From Dendrolimus kikuchii (lineage: Eukaryota > Arthropoda > Insecta > Lepidoptera > Lasiocampidae): a stretch of 64,000 nt of DNA. This document shows, in pieces, positions 49,501-55,680 of the stretch (its first letter is position 1; each line of letters opens with the position of its first letter). The translations under genes were made by a program, and so were the position numbers. The stretch lies in assembly GCA_019925095.2 (NCBI GenBank), contig CM034388.1, positions 6,408,501 through 6,472,500 on the forward strand. Direction: 5' to 3'. Below the pieces are notes generated by a model, which made no database searches, had not been told where the DNA came from, and was given only the letters and a program-made list of their open reading frames with translations.

Positions 49501-51786
49501 TACTTCCACATGGTGGATTACCATCGAACGGTCCTTAGCCTTTGTTGACCCTGTATGTACGCGACGTAAAGTGTAGTGAAGGTGAATGAAGGTCTTATTT
49601 TTGCCTTTCTCTATGAGAAATAGGCGTGATAATATAAACTTTTGAAATATAAACAGATAACGTGGGTGGCGAACAACAACAACAACAATAATAACACCAA
49701 GCAGCAAGTGGGTGGGGCGAATGCGAACGCGAACGCGAGCGCGAGCACGAATGTGAATCCAAGCGAAGAGTCCAGCAGAGCTGCGCCGGCGCAAAACGGA
49801 GATGCGAATACCGTAACGGAAGAGAATAAGGAGGAAGTATGTTTGATTTGTTTTAATAATGCTATTTTATCGGGGTTTGCTGCCAAAAATGGCTCTGTAC
49901 TGTCTGTTTATCTATTTATTCATTTAATGCCCACCTGCGTTTGTGTTGGTGTCTGTGACCAAATGCGACTCATAATTTTAAAAGAATAACGGCGTTAGTG
50001 ATTACATTAGTGTATATATACACGTGAGTTAATATATATTCATATTTTACAATGTCGCATCTCATTATTAAACCTTTGGCTATATCTACTTGACACGGTT
50101 TCTAACACTAACACTATCCGAGTTGTGTAGCAAGGACATAACAGAGATCACACAGCATTGTTACAATATTAGTTGTCTAACTGACGACTTCAATCGCTCA
50201 GGATCGAAACTTATTGGTATATTTTGGTCAGTTAAAAAATATTTTAAGTTGTAGCCTGTGTTTTTCTTCGTTTAGGCTATGTTGTAGAGTTACATCAAAA
50301 TCCGTTCATTAATTCTTGTGTGAGAGCCACAAATTCTATTCTCACAAACTTTCTCGAATAGGGAACATGCACGAGTTATTATAAGTGGCAGCACAAATCA
50401 ACACGAGAGCCACGGTAAGGTTAAACTAAATAAAAAAGGAGGGCATAATCCATAATATAAATAAACCTAGCTTAAAAATAAAAATAAAAAAACCTGTATC
50501 AAGGCCCGTCCAGCCCCACCAGACCACTGTCGCTGGGCATTGTACCTAGAAGGCTGGCAGCATTACCTTGCTGGATTTAAAATGATAAAATATGGGTTCT
50601 GGCCGATTAATAATGATAGTCAGTGTGACCAGAATATGTCCAAAGATCAGAACTTCTTCAAATCCAGGCATGTTTTAGAAGTAGAAGAAACAGTTAGGAA
50701 GTAAAGTCTTTTCTGAAATTGTTTTTCACTTCTTTACATACATACATACATAACTTCACGCCAGTTCCCTTGCGGGGTAGGCACGAACAACGGCGCCATT
50801 CAGGCTTATTCTTACACACCTCACTTGCTTCTTTGATATTCATAACTCTTGTCATGCACGCTCGTCTGTTCTTAAGGCTCCTGAACTCACCTTCTGCTAG
50901 TACACGATCAATTTTCCACGACTTCTGCATCCATCCACTTTTGCATTGTATATCTGTTTTCACTTCTTTAATGTGATTATATTATAATGTGTCAATGTTA
51001 CTAGTTTTGTTTGCATAAAATATTCGGGTTCTTGCCACCAGTTGGCAGATACTTTATCGTGCCAGTTCCCTGTATAATATCAATAAGACTAGGATATGCC
51101 CGCGACTTCGTCCACGCTTGACTTGAAATTCCCTTGGGATTCCCGAGACGCAAAGTATCATTTTAGTGAAATCTGTGTCGGAATAATGTAATTTGTATGC
51201 ACCCGAATAACTTCAAACCACTCCCGGAAAAGGTTTTAAGTCTAAGAATTTGCTGTCGATCAGCGAAAACTGCATCGAAATCGGCCCAATAGTTTTTACG
51301 TAAATTCTGAAAAACAGACAAGAAATCTAAAAAAAATACATAGTGTTTTCCATCGTTTATATAGTGAATTCCAGTTGCTTTTTTTTAATAGCTTAAATGC
51401 ACAGATACGCCATGCTTAGAATTTGATAATATTACTAGCTGCGCCCAGCTGTTTCACCCCCGAGGTCATGGAAAGTCGTTATATTTTGGATAATTCACAC
51501 TATATCGTTGTAAACTATCACCTATGTGTTATTCTGATGTGTAAGCTATATTATTGTAGTTTCATCAAAATCCATTCAGTACTTTTTGCGTGAAAGAGTG
51601 ACAAATATACATCCATACAAACATACACATACATACAAATTTTAGCGATGGGATACATTTCATAATTCGTAGATAGTAAATTTCGAACAAAAATTATAGA
51701 CACCGCACGAGACAGAAGACGCATTGCTGCGCTTCGACGAAGAAGAAGAGGAGGACACCGAAGAGGATCGCTCGTGGCGGCGTTGA
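19525..51786 (+). CDS. swm: RBM26/RBM27-family RNA-binding protein (swm orthologue), complete 22-exon gene
   Basis: Joined coding exons: 19525-19583, 24146-24264, 24394-24534, 25652-25791, 29466-29540, 30217-30338, 31080-31166, 31473-31616, 31883-31989, 33372-33485, 33875-33992, 35106-35343, 35862-35993, 36517-36669, 38443-38596, 39504-39622, 45591-45674, 46871-46974, 48382-48535, 48940-49068, 49657-49836, 51700-51786. They total 2760 nt, or 919 residues plus TGA, and every phase agrees. Visible domains: PWI-like fold (about 1-75), RS/RD/RE-rich region (about 180-310), CCCH zinc finger (C327-x8-C336-x5-C342-x3-H346), proline-rich linker, RRM1 (about 456-532), charged coiled coil (about 590-735), RRM2 (about 766-837), and an acidic tail ending SWRR as in vertebrate RBM26. 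The family is nuclear and binds poly(A) RNA. Human RBM26/27 associate with the ZFC3H1/MTR4 exosome-targeting (PAXT) machinery, and Drosophila swm acts in nuclear RNA regulation. The start has A at -3 and an in-frame TGA 27 nt upstream (19498). The domain order excludes other RRM families. Confidence 0.95.
20424..20613 (+). mobile_element. SINE-like dispersed repeat, copy 1
   Basis: It shares a block of about 190 bp with 46075-46267 (TTCTGACCTAATGTGCATAT, then TTTACAATTACCAC-type sequence, ending GTTTATGGGCT). The upstream parts of both copies are weakly alike and could hold a tRNA-related head, but I cannot identify A and B boxes with confidence. Confidence 0.55.
20829..21458 (-). pseudogene. 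Broken Tc1/mariner-family transposase
   Basis: The first part starts MEWGDKENRIAVIALHKVGM and carries a helix-turn-helix region (FVYRVINRYNETSVCDRKRS, then GRP), typical of mariner. A frameshift near 21165-21180 moves the frame to ILKDDLGLAAYKRYTGHFLT and SMDEKFFTIDQHFNKQNDRI, which includes the first catalytic Asp. Similarity stops after the EEASQLV stretch, so the remaining DDE-domain residues are missing. Terminal inverted repeats were not located. It lies antisense in swm intron 1. Confidence 0.8.
24146..24264 (+). CDS. swm: swm exon 2 (PWI-like domain)
   Basis: The acceptor is TTATAG|TTGCG. The exon encodes CDADPAALAKYVYALVKKDK and ends in DQLDVFLQQ, a strongly conserved RBM26 stretch. 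The donor is CAAG|GCAAGT, a GC donor. The GT four bases downstream would put a TAA after only three codons of the next exon, so GC-AG is the only coherent choice. Confidence 0.93.
24394..24534 (+). CDS. swm: swm exon 3 (end of PWI-like domain and linker)
   Basis: The acceptor is TATACAG|AGACT. It encodes ETKPFVEMLFTSLESQEYLK, which closes the N-terminal fold, then an acidic proline-containing linker. The donor is AATG|GTAACT, phase 1. Confidence 0.93.
24763..25076 (+). mobile_element. A-tailed non-autonomous retroelement, copy 2
   Basis: Same family as 5142-5455, in swm intron 3. The open frames on both strands here are shadows of the element. Confidence 0.75.
25652..25791 (+). CDS. swm: swm exon 4 (GC-rich proline/arginine linker)
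   Basis: The acceptor is CTTTTCAG|GTCC and the donor AAG|GTAACT, phase 0. It encodes a proline-, glycine- and arginine-rich linker (residues 107-153). Base composition is far more GC-rich than the flanking intron. Length and phase fit both neighbours. Confidence 0.9.
26762..27069 (+). mobile_element. A-tailed non-autonomous retroelement, copy 3
   Basis: The most diverged copy of the family; its tail is reduced to CAATAAAAG. It lies in swm intron 4. Confidence 0.72.
28036..28353 (-). mobile_element. 5'-truncated RTE-like LINE (same family)
   Basis: Minus-strand copy with a (CATA)n-side tail at 28036-28056, encoding the DQIDHVLAEGDVRSLKN part of the RT C-terminus. The near-identical flanks ACTTTTTCAT (28026-28035) and ACTTTTCAT (28354-28362) fit a target-site duplication. 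It is inserted into a pre-existing 135-bp tandem repeat in swm intron 4. Confidence 0.85.
28354..28612 (+). repeat. Tandem duplication, period 135 bp
   Basis: Unit A (28354-28488) and unit B (28489-28612) are almost identical, both starting ACTTTT(T)CATCTGGGATAA. An RTE element sits at the left edge of unit A and duplicated its first bases. Confidence 0.88.
28611..28686. repeat. Two consecutive hairpins
   Basis: 28611-28638 pairs CACGTAC with GTACGTG. 28637-28686 pairs GCTCCATT with AATGGAGC outside and GCATACACGTAC with GTATGTGTATGC inside (one mismatch). They lie directly after the 135-bp duplication in swm intron 4 and may be the end of a foldback element. Confidence 0.7.
29093..29320 (-). 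mobile_element. Helitron-like/dispersed repeat with ACTAGCTG terminus
   Basis: It starts ACTAGCTGATGCCCGCGACT (the reverse complement of a hairpin plus CTAGT end) and ends in the AATCGGTCCAGTCGTTTCGG and ACAAACAAACAAAC region. A common lepidopteran repeat, in swm intron 4. Confidence 0.5.
29466..29540 (+). CDS. swm: swm exon 5 (residues 154-178)
   Basis: The acceptor is TTGTAG|GTTTTG and the donor TCT|GTGAGT, phase 0 on both sides (75 nt, so skipping it keeps the frame). It encodes VLPLTELLEEPVDQLPRRRD followed by RRGDS, the start of the basic region. Confidence 0.88.
30217..30338 (+). CDS. swm: swm exon 6 (basic Arg-rich region)
   Basis: The acceptor is AATTCAG|TTACG and the donor AGCAG|GTACGT, phase 2. 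It encodes a very arginine-rich stretch, LRDKDERRRRRSRSWERRAR, and on to ENSR. Low-complexity basic regions like this sit before the zinc finger in the family. Confidence 0.88.
30611..31068 (+). mobile_element. 5'-truncated RTE-like LINE with TATG tail in swm intron 6
   Basis: It encodes the C-terminal end of an RTE-type reverse transcriptase: SWIWKKEHESRVNAVEMRAL, GMLRWFGHVERM, GRPRHTFHDQIDRVL, ending VVRAYPARELA and TGA (31050-31052), then a TATGTATG tail. It is flanked by an 11-bp target-site duplication ATAAATTACAG (30600-30610 and 31069-31079). The right copy is the exon 7 splice acceptor. Confidence 0.9.
31080..31166 (+). CDS. swm: swm exon 7 (RS-type repeats)
   Basis: The acceptor is AAATTACAG|AAGG and the donor TCTAG|GTATGT, phase 2. 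It encodes RPPSRSPSPRGRYRNRSPPA and more. Its acceptor is one copy of an 11-bp target-site duplication made by an RTE insertion directly upstream; the other copy is at 30600-30610. Confidence 0.88.
31317..31450 (+). mobile_element. LINE 3' fragment in swm intron 7
   Basis: It reads DDVIICGVKENICQNGEVWK in one frame, the same terminal module as 55681-56185. It ends about 20 nt before the exon 8 acceptor region. Confidence 0.45.
31473..31616 (+). CDS. swm: swm exon 8 (RE/RD-rich region)
   Basis: The acceptor is ATTTGCAG|GTCG and the donor GAGCG|GTGAGT, phase 2. It encodes SRSPAPLREREHERERDRMR and a long RE/RD/RS mixture, which is predicted to be disordered or to form a charged helix. Confidence 0.9.
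31883..31989 (+). CDS. swm: swm exon 9 (first half of CCCH zinc finger)
   Basis: The acceptor is AAATATAG|TTCACG and the donor GACG|GTGAGT, phase 1. It ends LNDPYKRRCRDFD and so carries the first zinc-binding cysteine, C327. Confidence 0.92.
32185..32346 (-). mobile_element. Short 5'-truncated RTE-like LINE (same family)
   Basis: A 162-bp minus-strand fragment with the TATG-type tail. It is bounded by a perfect 13-bp duplication, TTGTTTTTTTTGT (32172-32184 and 32347-32359). It lies in swm intron 9. Confidence 0.85.
32541..32835 (+). mobile_element. Helitron-like element, copy 3
   Basis: Same family: starts TGCAATAGTAACTCGATC and ends CCGCGGGGTAAACTAGT. It lies in swm intron 9. Confidence 0.58.
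33372..33485 (+). CDS. swm: swm exon 10 (second half of CCCH zinc finger)
   Basis: The acceptor is ATTTCAG|AGAAGG and the donor CCTG|GTCAGT, phase 1. It encodes EKGYCMRGDLCQWDHGADPV, which supplies C336, C342 and H346 of the C-x8-C-x5-C-x3-H finger, then VVLED as in RBM26. Confidence 0.94.
33875..33992 (+). CDS. swm: swm exon 11 (YNPLTPDIW and His/Pro-rich linker)
   Basis: The acceptor is TCATCAG|AATAC and the donor CCCAG|GTAAGG, phase 2. It encodes EYNPLTPDIWCGGGPFAAYP and a His-Pro repeat. The YNP...PDIW motif is a family signature between finger and RRM1. Confidence 0.92.
35106..35343 (+). CDS. swm: swm exon 12 (proline-rich linker and start of RRM1)
   Basis: This is the longest coding exon (238 nt). 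The acceptor is TTGTAG|AGTC and the donor CAG|GTAAGA, phase 0. Polyproline runs precede the RRM1 start, NCSLEVRKVPRGLNDITHLN, and the first helix HFCKFGKIVNIQ. Confidence 0.94.
35862..35993 (+). CDS. swm: swm exon 13 (second half of RRM1)
   Basis: The acceptor is TTTTTAG|CTTTG and the donor GAG|GTTAGT, phase 0. It encodes DPEAALITFSNPTEANVAYK and ends VLNNRFIKVFWHNPE, the RNP1-like strand and last strand of RRM1. Confidence 0.94.
36172..36288 (+). mobile_element. Very short RTE-like LINE 3' end (same family)
   Basis: It encodes VKEASEVCKNKPKWRSVVRA and the family stop, then (TATG)n. TTATTTTATT occurs on both sides with a short filler at the 5' junction. It lies in swm intron 13. Confidence 0.8.
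36517..36669 (+). CDS. swm: swm exon 14 (inter-domain linker)
   Basis: The acceptor is TTTATAG|AATAA and the donor AAG|GTATGA, phase 0 on both sides. It encodes a Gln/Asn-rich linker; the VLINRDNIKA motif is similar to vertebrate RBM26/27. Confidence 0.9.
36760..37072 (+). mobile_element. A-tailed non-autonomous retroelement, copy 4
   Basis: Very close to copy 2, with an intact ATAAAAAAAAAA tail. It lies in swm intron 14. Confidence 0.75.
37579..38196 (+). mobile_element. Candidate solo LTR (618 bp)
   Basis: It begins TGTCGGGTTCACGCC and ends CGATTCCTACA, so it has TG...CA ends, and is flanked by a 4-bp duplication AACA (37575-37578 and 38197-38200). An AATAAA and short ATCCGGTTA/CTTCCG repeats occur inside. 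No internal retrotransposon region is present, which fits a solo LTR left by recombination. Orientation is inferred from the AATAAA. It lies in swm intron 14. Confidence 0.6.
38443..38596 (+). CDS. swm: swm exon 15 (coiled coil)
   Basis: The acceptor is ATTCCAG|GAAAA and the donor TCTG|GTAAGA, phase 1. It encodes a lysine-rich stretch and then the helix QYARAEALLRTQLRQQRLLI, a predicted coiled coil. Confidence 0.9.
39504..39622 (+). CDS. swm: swm exon 16 (coiled coil continued)
   Basis: The acceptor is CTACAG|GTAACG and the donor AAG|GTAGGT, phase 0. It encodes DPQRAALIEAINSSQEGIEK and on to GMIAQIK, with heptad-like spacing. Confidence 0.9.
39815..39985. mobile_element. Long-TIR MITE, copy 1
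   Basis: A diverged copy: GGGCTGACTTTTCAGTCATC at the left and its approximate inverse at the right. See 40012-40187 for the best copy. Confidence 0.6.
40012..40187. mobile_element. Long-TIR MITE, copy 2
   Basis: A 176-bp element with ends GGGCCGATTCTTCAAGCACC and its inverse reading AATCGGCCC. The inverted ends extend imperfectly for about 40 bp. It is flanked by AT-rich TAA-containing sequence; the superfamily cannot be fixed from the flanks. No coding capacity. Confidence 0.75.
41938..42179 (+). mobile_element. Helitron-like element with TC start and CTAGT end
   Basis: It starts TCTATATTAATATTATAAAG after an A and ends GCACTACCGCTAGT before T. The A/T insertion context and TC...CTAGT ends fit a Helitron. 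A second partial copy starts at 10549. Confidence 0.55.
42425..42697 (-). other. Unassigned open frame in swm intron 16
   Basis: A 90-codon minus frame with a coding-like composition: NVTIRPSGQNEYLRDANLGH, then LPGTPIFGGQPGMYYSCG. I do not recognise it. It could be a mobile-element fragment or a captured exon. Confidence 0.3.
42944..43128. mobile_element. Long-TIR MITE, copy 3
   Basis: It shares the CCGATTCTCATGCTCCAGAT start and the inverse end (GACGATTCAAAACTCAGCC) with the copies at 39815 and 40012. All three are in swm intron 16. Confidence 0.6.
44937..44978. repeat. Short inverted repeat
   Basis: ATAAGTTTTCACACAT and ATGTGGAAAACTTAT pair around CGATAGT. It lies in swm intron 16. Confidence 0.6.
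45591..45674 (+). CDS. swm: swm exon 17 (charged helix)
   Basis: The acceptor is TTGCCAG|GCGAAG and the donor CAG|GTAAGG, phase 0 on both sides (84 nt). It encodes KTREEAQKEILDAELDMFTK, matching the family's conserved helix. It follows the largest intron (5968 nt). Confidence 0.92.
46075..46267 (+). mobile_element. SINE-like dispersed repeat, copy 2
   Basis: Partner of 20424-20613. Just upstream (46030-46060) is a GTAGCGTAATGGCTAGCGT stretch that resembles a tRNA A-box region of lepidopteran SINEs. It lies in swm intron 17. Confidence 0.55.
46871..46974 (+). CDS. swm: swm exon 18
   Basis: The acceptor is TTATCAG|GAAGG and the donor TCTAG|GTAATT, phase 2. It encodes EGQDVTDLAKKIKELRHQMA followed by an IHFPVHQTMRRTHS motif. 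Confidence 0.9.
47093..47392 (-). other. Unassigned open frame in swm intron 18
   Basis: A 99-codon minus frame, less biased than its AT-rich surroundings, containing VFKVRTGNYIEYNCKVHEVV. No family recognised; it may be a chance or mobile-element frame. Confidence 0.25.
48382..48535 (+). CDS. swm: swm exon 19 (start of RRM2)
   Basis: The acceptor is AAACTAG|GGGAGG and the donor TCG|GTGAGT, phase 0. It encodes a basic loop, then DHRPRALLISGFEADELDAL and VVHFS, the first strand and helix of RRM2. Confidence 0.94.
48940..49068 (+). CDS. swm: swm exon 20 (RRM2 core)
   Basis: The acceptor is CGTTTAG|CAATTC and the donor CAA|GTGAGT, phase 0. It encodes QFGEVTHKQVDLAVPQLVLQ and on to HYSDRTLQ, the middle of RRM2. 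Confidence 0.94.
49657..49836 (+). CDS. swm: swm exon 21 (end of RRM2 and Asn-rich linker)
   Basis: The acceptor is TAAACAG|ATAACG and the donor GAA|GTATGT, phase 0. It encodes ITWVA, the last strand of RRM2, then eight consecutive Asn, then alternating Asn-Ala and Ser-Ala dipeptides from a GCGAAC-type hexamer repeat. If the donor is not used, the frame stays open for 50 more codons. Confidence 0.9.
50737..50956 (-). mobile_element. 5'-truncated RTE-like LINE with internal deletion (same family)
   Basis: A minus-strand copy flanked by a perfect 14-bp duplication, TTTTCACTTCTTTA (50723-50736 and 50957-50970). About 24 bp of the DQID region is missing compared with the copy at 30611. It lies in swm intron 21. 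Confidence 0.88.
51428..51650 (-). mobile_element. Helitron-like/dispersed repeat upstream of swm exon 22
   Basis: It starts ACTAGCTGCGCCCAGCTG and includes the TTTCATCAAAATCCATTC and GCGTGAAAGAGTGAC motifs, ending 50 nt before the last coding exon. Related copies are at 56777-57180; another repeat with a GCCCGCGACTTCGTC motif is at 51095-51340. Confidence 0.5.
51700..51786 (+). CDS. swm: swm exon 22 (acidic C-terminus and stop)
   Basis: The acceptor is AATTATAG|ACACC and the stop is TGA at 51784-51786. It encodes TPHETEDALLRFDEEEEEDT and EEDRSWRR. The acidic run followed by SWRR is the hallmark C-terminus of RBM26/RBM27/swm. A Helitron-like repeat (51428-51650) ends 50 nt before the exon. 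Confidence 0.95.
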   Translation, partial: TPHETEDALLRFDEEEEEDTEEDRSWRR

Positions 51787-51933
51787 CGGCGCGCGAAACG
51801 CAGCGGCTCCTTACACGCCGCGCGAGTGACGCGTGCACTCGTTGTTTTGTGTGCGTGATTGTATGTCTATATGTCGCCGCCATGCGAGAACAAGGTGTTA
51901 TTAAAAAAATCGATATTTATTTATACAAGTTGT

Positions 51934-51939
51934 AATAAA
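51934..51939 (+). terminator. swm: Candidate proximal poly(A) signal of swm
   Basis: AATAAA lies 148 nt after the stop codon. This is seen in sequence; its use is inferred. A second AATAAA is at 52290-52295. Confidence 0.5.
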
Positions 51940-52002
51940 GTGCATTTTTTATAGAAACGATGTTGTTATTTGTAAATATTTTTGTGTTAGTACAGAAACT
52001 TT

Positions 52003-52185
52003 GTTATCTCGAAAAGTGTAATTTTACAGAAACGGCGTTATTATCTGTAAAAGGAGATTGTTCATGAATACAATTGATAATCTCAAAAAGTGTAAAACAG
52101 AAACAACATTTACCTCTAAAAGTGCAATTTTACAAATACAGGTTATTATCTCTAAAAAGTGCGACTTTACAGAAAGAAAGATTAC
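52003..52185 (+). repeat. Degenerate tandem repeat, unit about 35 bp, in the swm 3' UTR region
   Basis: About five variants of a motif reading TTATCTCNAAAAGTGNAATT followed by TTACAGAAA recur between 52003 and 52185. It lies between the two candidate poly(A) signals of swm. Confidence 0.6.
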
Positions 52186-52289
52186 TTATCTTGTCTAATC
52201 GATGTTCGATACTTTCTTATCGAAGCCACTTTTATAATGAGACATTTTTGTACAAAATATAGTACAACCTCGGCGGTTTTTGATTATTG

Positions 52290-52295
52290 AATAAA
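52290..52295 (+). terminator. swm: Candidate distal poly(A) signal of swm
   Basis: AATAAATAAAT follows the degenerate 3' UTR repeat at 52003-52185. If it is used, the 3' UTR is about 520 nt and includes that repeat. Confidence 0.4.
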
Positions 52296-52468
52296 TAAAT
52301 ATAAATTTATCAAAAGGGCACATAGTTCTCGCATGATGGCGATATGTTAAGTATTAGACATTATATTTAGATTTTCGCGACTGTTTCACACTATTAAGAC
52401 TACTTTTAACGATTTCAAGTGTGATTTGTATTTGATTTTTCATTTTAATACTATTAATCGTTGATTTA

Positions 52469-52521
52469 CTGCAAGAACTCATTAACTGCCATATTATATG
52501 TATGTTAATGAGTTCTTGCAG
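52469..52521. repeat. Inverted repeat, 18-bp perfect arms, 3' of swm
   Basis: CTGCAAGAACTCATTAAC at 52469-52486 and its exact inverse at 52504-52521. Weaker pairing extends outside. It lies about 175 bp beyond the distal candidate poly(A) signal. Confidence 0.88.
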
Positions 52522-53662
52522 TGAACCGATGAAATGAAGTGATGAAACCTGGCTGGTTGGTACTTTACCACATTTTTAGAAATAAAATTTACTTACAACA
52601 AATCTGTATTCTATGAATCTTAACAATAATATGTATGTATGTATAATGTTTCACATTAATTTGATTTTAAGTTCATATACATTTCTGTATATAGATAATA
52701 TTTTTTGTGAATGGTATGAAATCTTGTCTGAATCGAAATTATTATTTGTGAAACGTTCATAATGTTATTGTTATGATTTGTGAAATACAGATTTGTTAAC
52801 AATTTTATGAATTTATATCTTAATGCGAGCGAGATAGCGAATTCTATTCAGGTATTCAGGCTTGAAGGATGGACGTATCATGTTATGCATTACTTTTCCT
52901 TACCATTGGTAGAAATTTGATATTACTCATATGGAGACTATGTCAAATTGTGACAGGCGAATAAATGGTTAGCAAGATAGGAGGCCTGCATAAAATGAAA
53001 AATCAAAAGTGGCACTCGAAACTACTAATACGTAGTATTGATTTAGATATAATATATTTAAATTTAGTCAACAGCAATATATAGGATTAAATATGATGAA
53101 AATACTAAAAAACGTACAAGTCGGTATATAGATTTAATTAATTGGTATAGAGGCTTAATAATAAAGCGACAAAAGCGGTATGAATGATCATTAGATACCT
53201 TCTCTTTTTCTATATATATTTTTGTGTTAAATACTACTGGTTGTCTTTAGACATAGATCGATCGAAACTTGTAAGGGAATATAATTGCACCAACTTGAAA
53301 TATTTAATTAATTAATTTAAACTTACACAATTTTAGTACATGATAAAATTTTGCACGATAAAGTCTATATTGTTGGTGCTGCCAACACTGGACGTTCCGC
53401 ATTATTAATAATATACAAGTAAATTTCGCAATTATACCGCGGTTCACTTTTTACGATCAATGACGACACGCGATTTTGTTGTCGTAACAAAGAAATTCGG
53501 CACTGCGCAGGTATATCACGGTTCTGCTCTAGCGATGAAGTAATTTAAAGAAAAAACTCAAATGATCAAGCAAAGTAACGGAATAGTTTTTTTCCGAGGA
53601 GAAATGCGTATGAGGACTAACCGCGGCGGGCGCGTTTGGAATTCGCTGCTTTGGAATGGCAC

Positions 53663-53712
53663 TAGCACACCATAATGGCACTAAAACGTCTTAGTGCCAT
53701 CATGGGGTGCTA
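53663..53712. repeat. Hairpin upstream of the 50-bp satellite
   Basis: TAGCACACCATAATGGCACTAA and its inverse (two mismatches, loop of 6) at 53691-53712. Flanking bases extend the pairing. The 70-codon frame starting at 53675 overlaps it and is not considered a gene. Confidence 0.65.
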
Positions 53713-53930
53713 TTGCACTCGTGTCGGGTCTACCCACTATAAAACCCTCGGTGTTCCGTCCTTCACACATGTCAGGGCCACACGGATGTATGGCAAGCGA
53801 TGGAATACCGTTCTGAAGTTTCACAGAAGTCGACCTAGGCACTATTATTTTGATGTCGCGGCGAAACAAGTTTTAACAAGACACTAATACGTTAATGTTC
53901 TGCTTAAATCAAGTATTGTTTAACGAAAGA

Positions 53931-54356
53931 TTGTTCTGCTGTAGTCACAAACTGATGTTTAACAGAACGCGTATACTTCGTTTTTCTGGTATAGTGACTG
54001 AGTAGATTCTAACAGACTAGTGTTACAAGACTGTTCTAGTGTAATACGAAGTAAATGTTTAATGGAGTGCAAATACGTCGCTGTTCAAACGTGACACAGT
54101 AACTATTAGCAGAATGCATAGATCACTGTTCTGCTATAGTGAAGAAGCAATATTCGTCATAGTGCAGATATGTAGCCGTTCTGCTATAGTGAAGAATTAC
54201 GGTCTTATTCATATTGAGTTAGAGTAACTTAGGTTTCTGCCTACAAACTTACTCTTAACTCAATATGAACTAAACCGTTAATGATTAACAGAATGCAAAG
54301 ATGTCACTGTTCTGCTGCTACGGTGAAATAATTTGACTAAACATCAATACATCACT
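53931..54356. repeat. Diverged 50-bp satellite array
   Basis: Unit starts resembling CTGTTCTGCTATAGTGAA occur at about 53931, 53981, 54031, 54081, 54126, 54176 and, after an 81-bp MITE, 54307. Spacing is close to 50 bp. Each unit also carries a TTAACAGAATGCA-like middle. Confidence 0.75.
54203..54283. mobile_element. Small MITE with TTCATATTGAGTTA ends inside the 50-bp satellite
   Basis: An insert of about 81 bp whose ends TTCATATTGAGTTAGAGTAA and CTTAACTCAATATGAA are inverted repeats. It interrupts the satellite exactly by its own length. Related single ends occur at 4236-4268, 62105-62142 and 63795-63835. Confidence 0.7.
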
Positions 54357-54610
54357 TCTACTATCACCAAGAAATATATAAAAAATCAAAATTATATACA
54401 TACACAAAAATATATGTTACATAATTATTCAAGGATTTCTTTCAATTAATTTAATTAATTCTTTTTTTAATTAATTAAAATGGTTTTTTAATTTTATTTT
54501 TTCTAGTGTTAGTCACAAGTTTTTTGTGGAGTTTGTTTTTTTTTAATTTAGGGGTTTTAATGTATTCTTCTTTTAATATTTTTTTAAGTTTCGCGAGTAT
54601 TATACATAAT

Positions 54611-54703
54611 AAAGCTACGTGTTAACGGTTTTTAGCGCGGTAATTTATTAGATTAAAAAAATCAAATAAATTACCGCGCCTAAAACCGTTAAAGCGTAGT
54701 TTT
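54611..54703. repeat. Imperfect inverted repeat, about 43-bp arms
   Basis: The left arm contains GTTAACGGTTTTTAGCGCGG and the right arm CCGCGCCTAAAACCGTTAA; outer bases AAAGCTACG and CGTAGTTTT also pair. The left flank (TTTCGCGAGTATTATACATA) resembles 63444-63470, suggesting a repeat family. Confidence 0.8.
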
Positions 54704-55229
54704 ATTTTGTATTTTTCTTTGTTTTATTGTCCTCCTAGAGATTAAATAAGAGTAGATGTATTTATATAGAAATTAAAGAGGGATTTTAAACGCATTTTGT
54801 TTTTAATAGAATATATGTTTGTTTTTTAATTGTATATTTCTCTCTGTATCTTCTACAAATAAAATTGATGTTTGTCTGTGATTTTAAAATAAATGCCAAA
54901 ATTTAAGAGAAAGGAAATTTTTTTGAATTTTGCCTGGCAGTATTATCTGACACGCTTGCTTCGAATAAGCTCCGCAGCGATCATAATGATGGTTTTTATC
55001 CGAGTATTGTCTGTTTGTGTTTAAATTCTTAACTGTTGAGTGATATGTTGTCGGTCAAATACCTTACGAATTTGTAGTTTTCTCTTGGTGCCTTTTTACA
55101 TAAAGATGATACTAAAACTTATATAAATAAATAGTTCTAACTGGCTAAATCCATAAAAAGAACGTAGTGACGTTTTTAAAAATAACAGACATCAAATTCT
55201 AAATGGTATATACAAAAAAAAAATATCAG

Positions 55230-55357
<128 letters not shown>

Positions 55358-55680
55358 TGATGCGTTTAAAATCCCTAATTGTATATAGCTAAGGCTTGTT
55401 TGTTTTCTCTTTATTATATCAGTTTTAAATGATGTAATCTTTGATTGCATATAACGTTGGCAAATGAGTATTTTTATAATAGAAACATTACTAATTTAAT
55501 TAACTATGGAAAAATACTATGAATGGCAATCGCCCAGCAAAAACAACTCCAAACTAACCTCTAAATCTATATTTGCAGAGGGTGTCACAGGATTCTCTTA
55601 TTAAACTATATATAAAAACTTATAGTTGCAAAAGCAATATATTCTTATATAAAACATATTATTTTAATAAAACAACATTC

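Noticed and set aside
49489..49886. Two minus frames opposite exon 21
   Set aside because: Antisense of swm exon 21; the poly-Leu/Val and Ala/Phe runs are reverse translations of the Asn and Asn-Ala repeats.
51551..51883. 110-codon minus frame
   Set aside because: It is antisense to swm exon 22 and the adjacent Helitron-like repeat.
53730..53770. A TATAAAA box upstream of the 53.7-kb frame as a promoter
   Set aside because: No supported gene follows; the downstream DNA is the 50-bp satellite.
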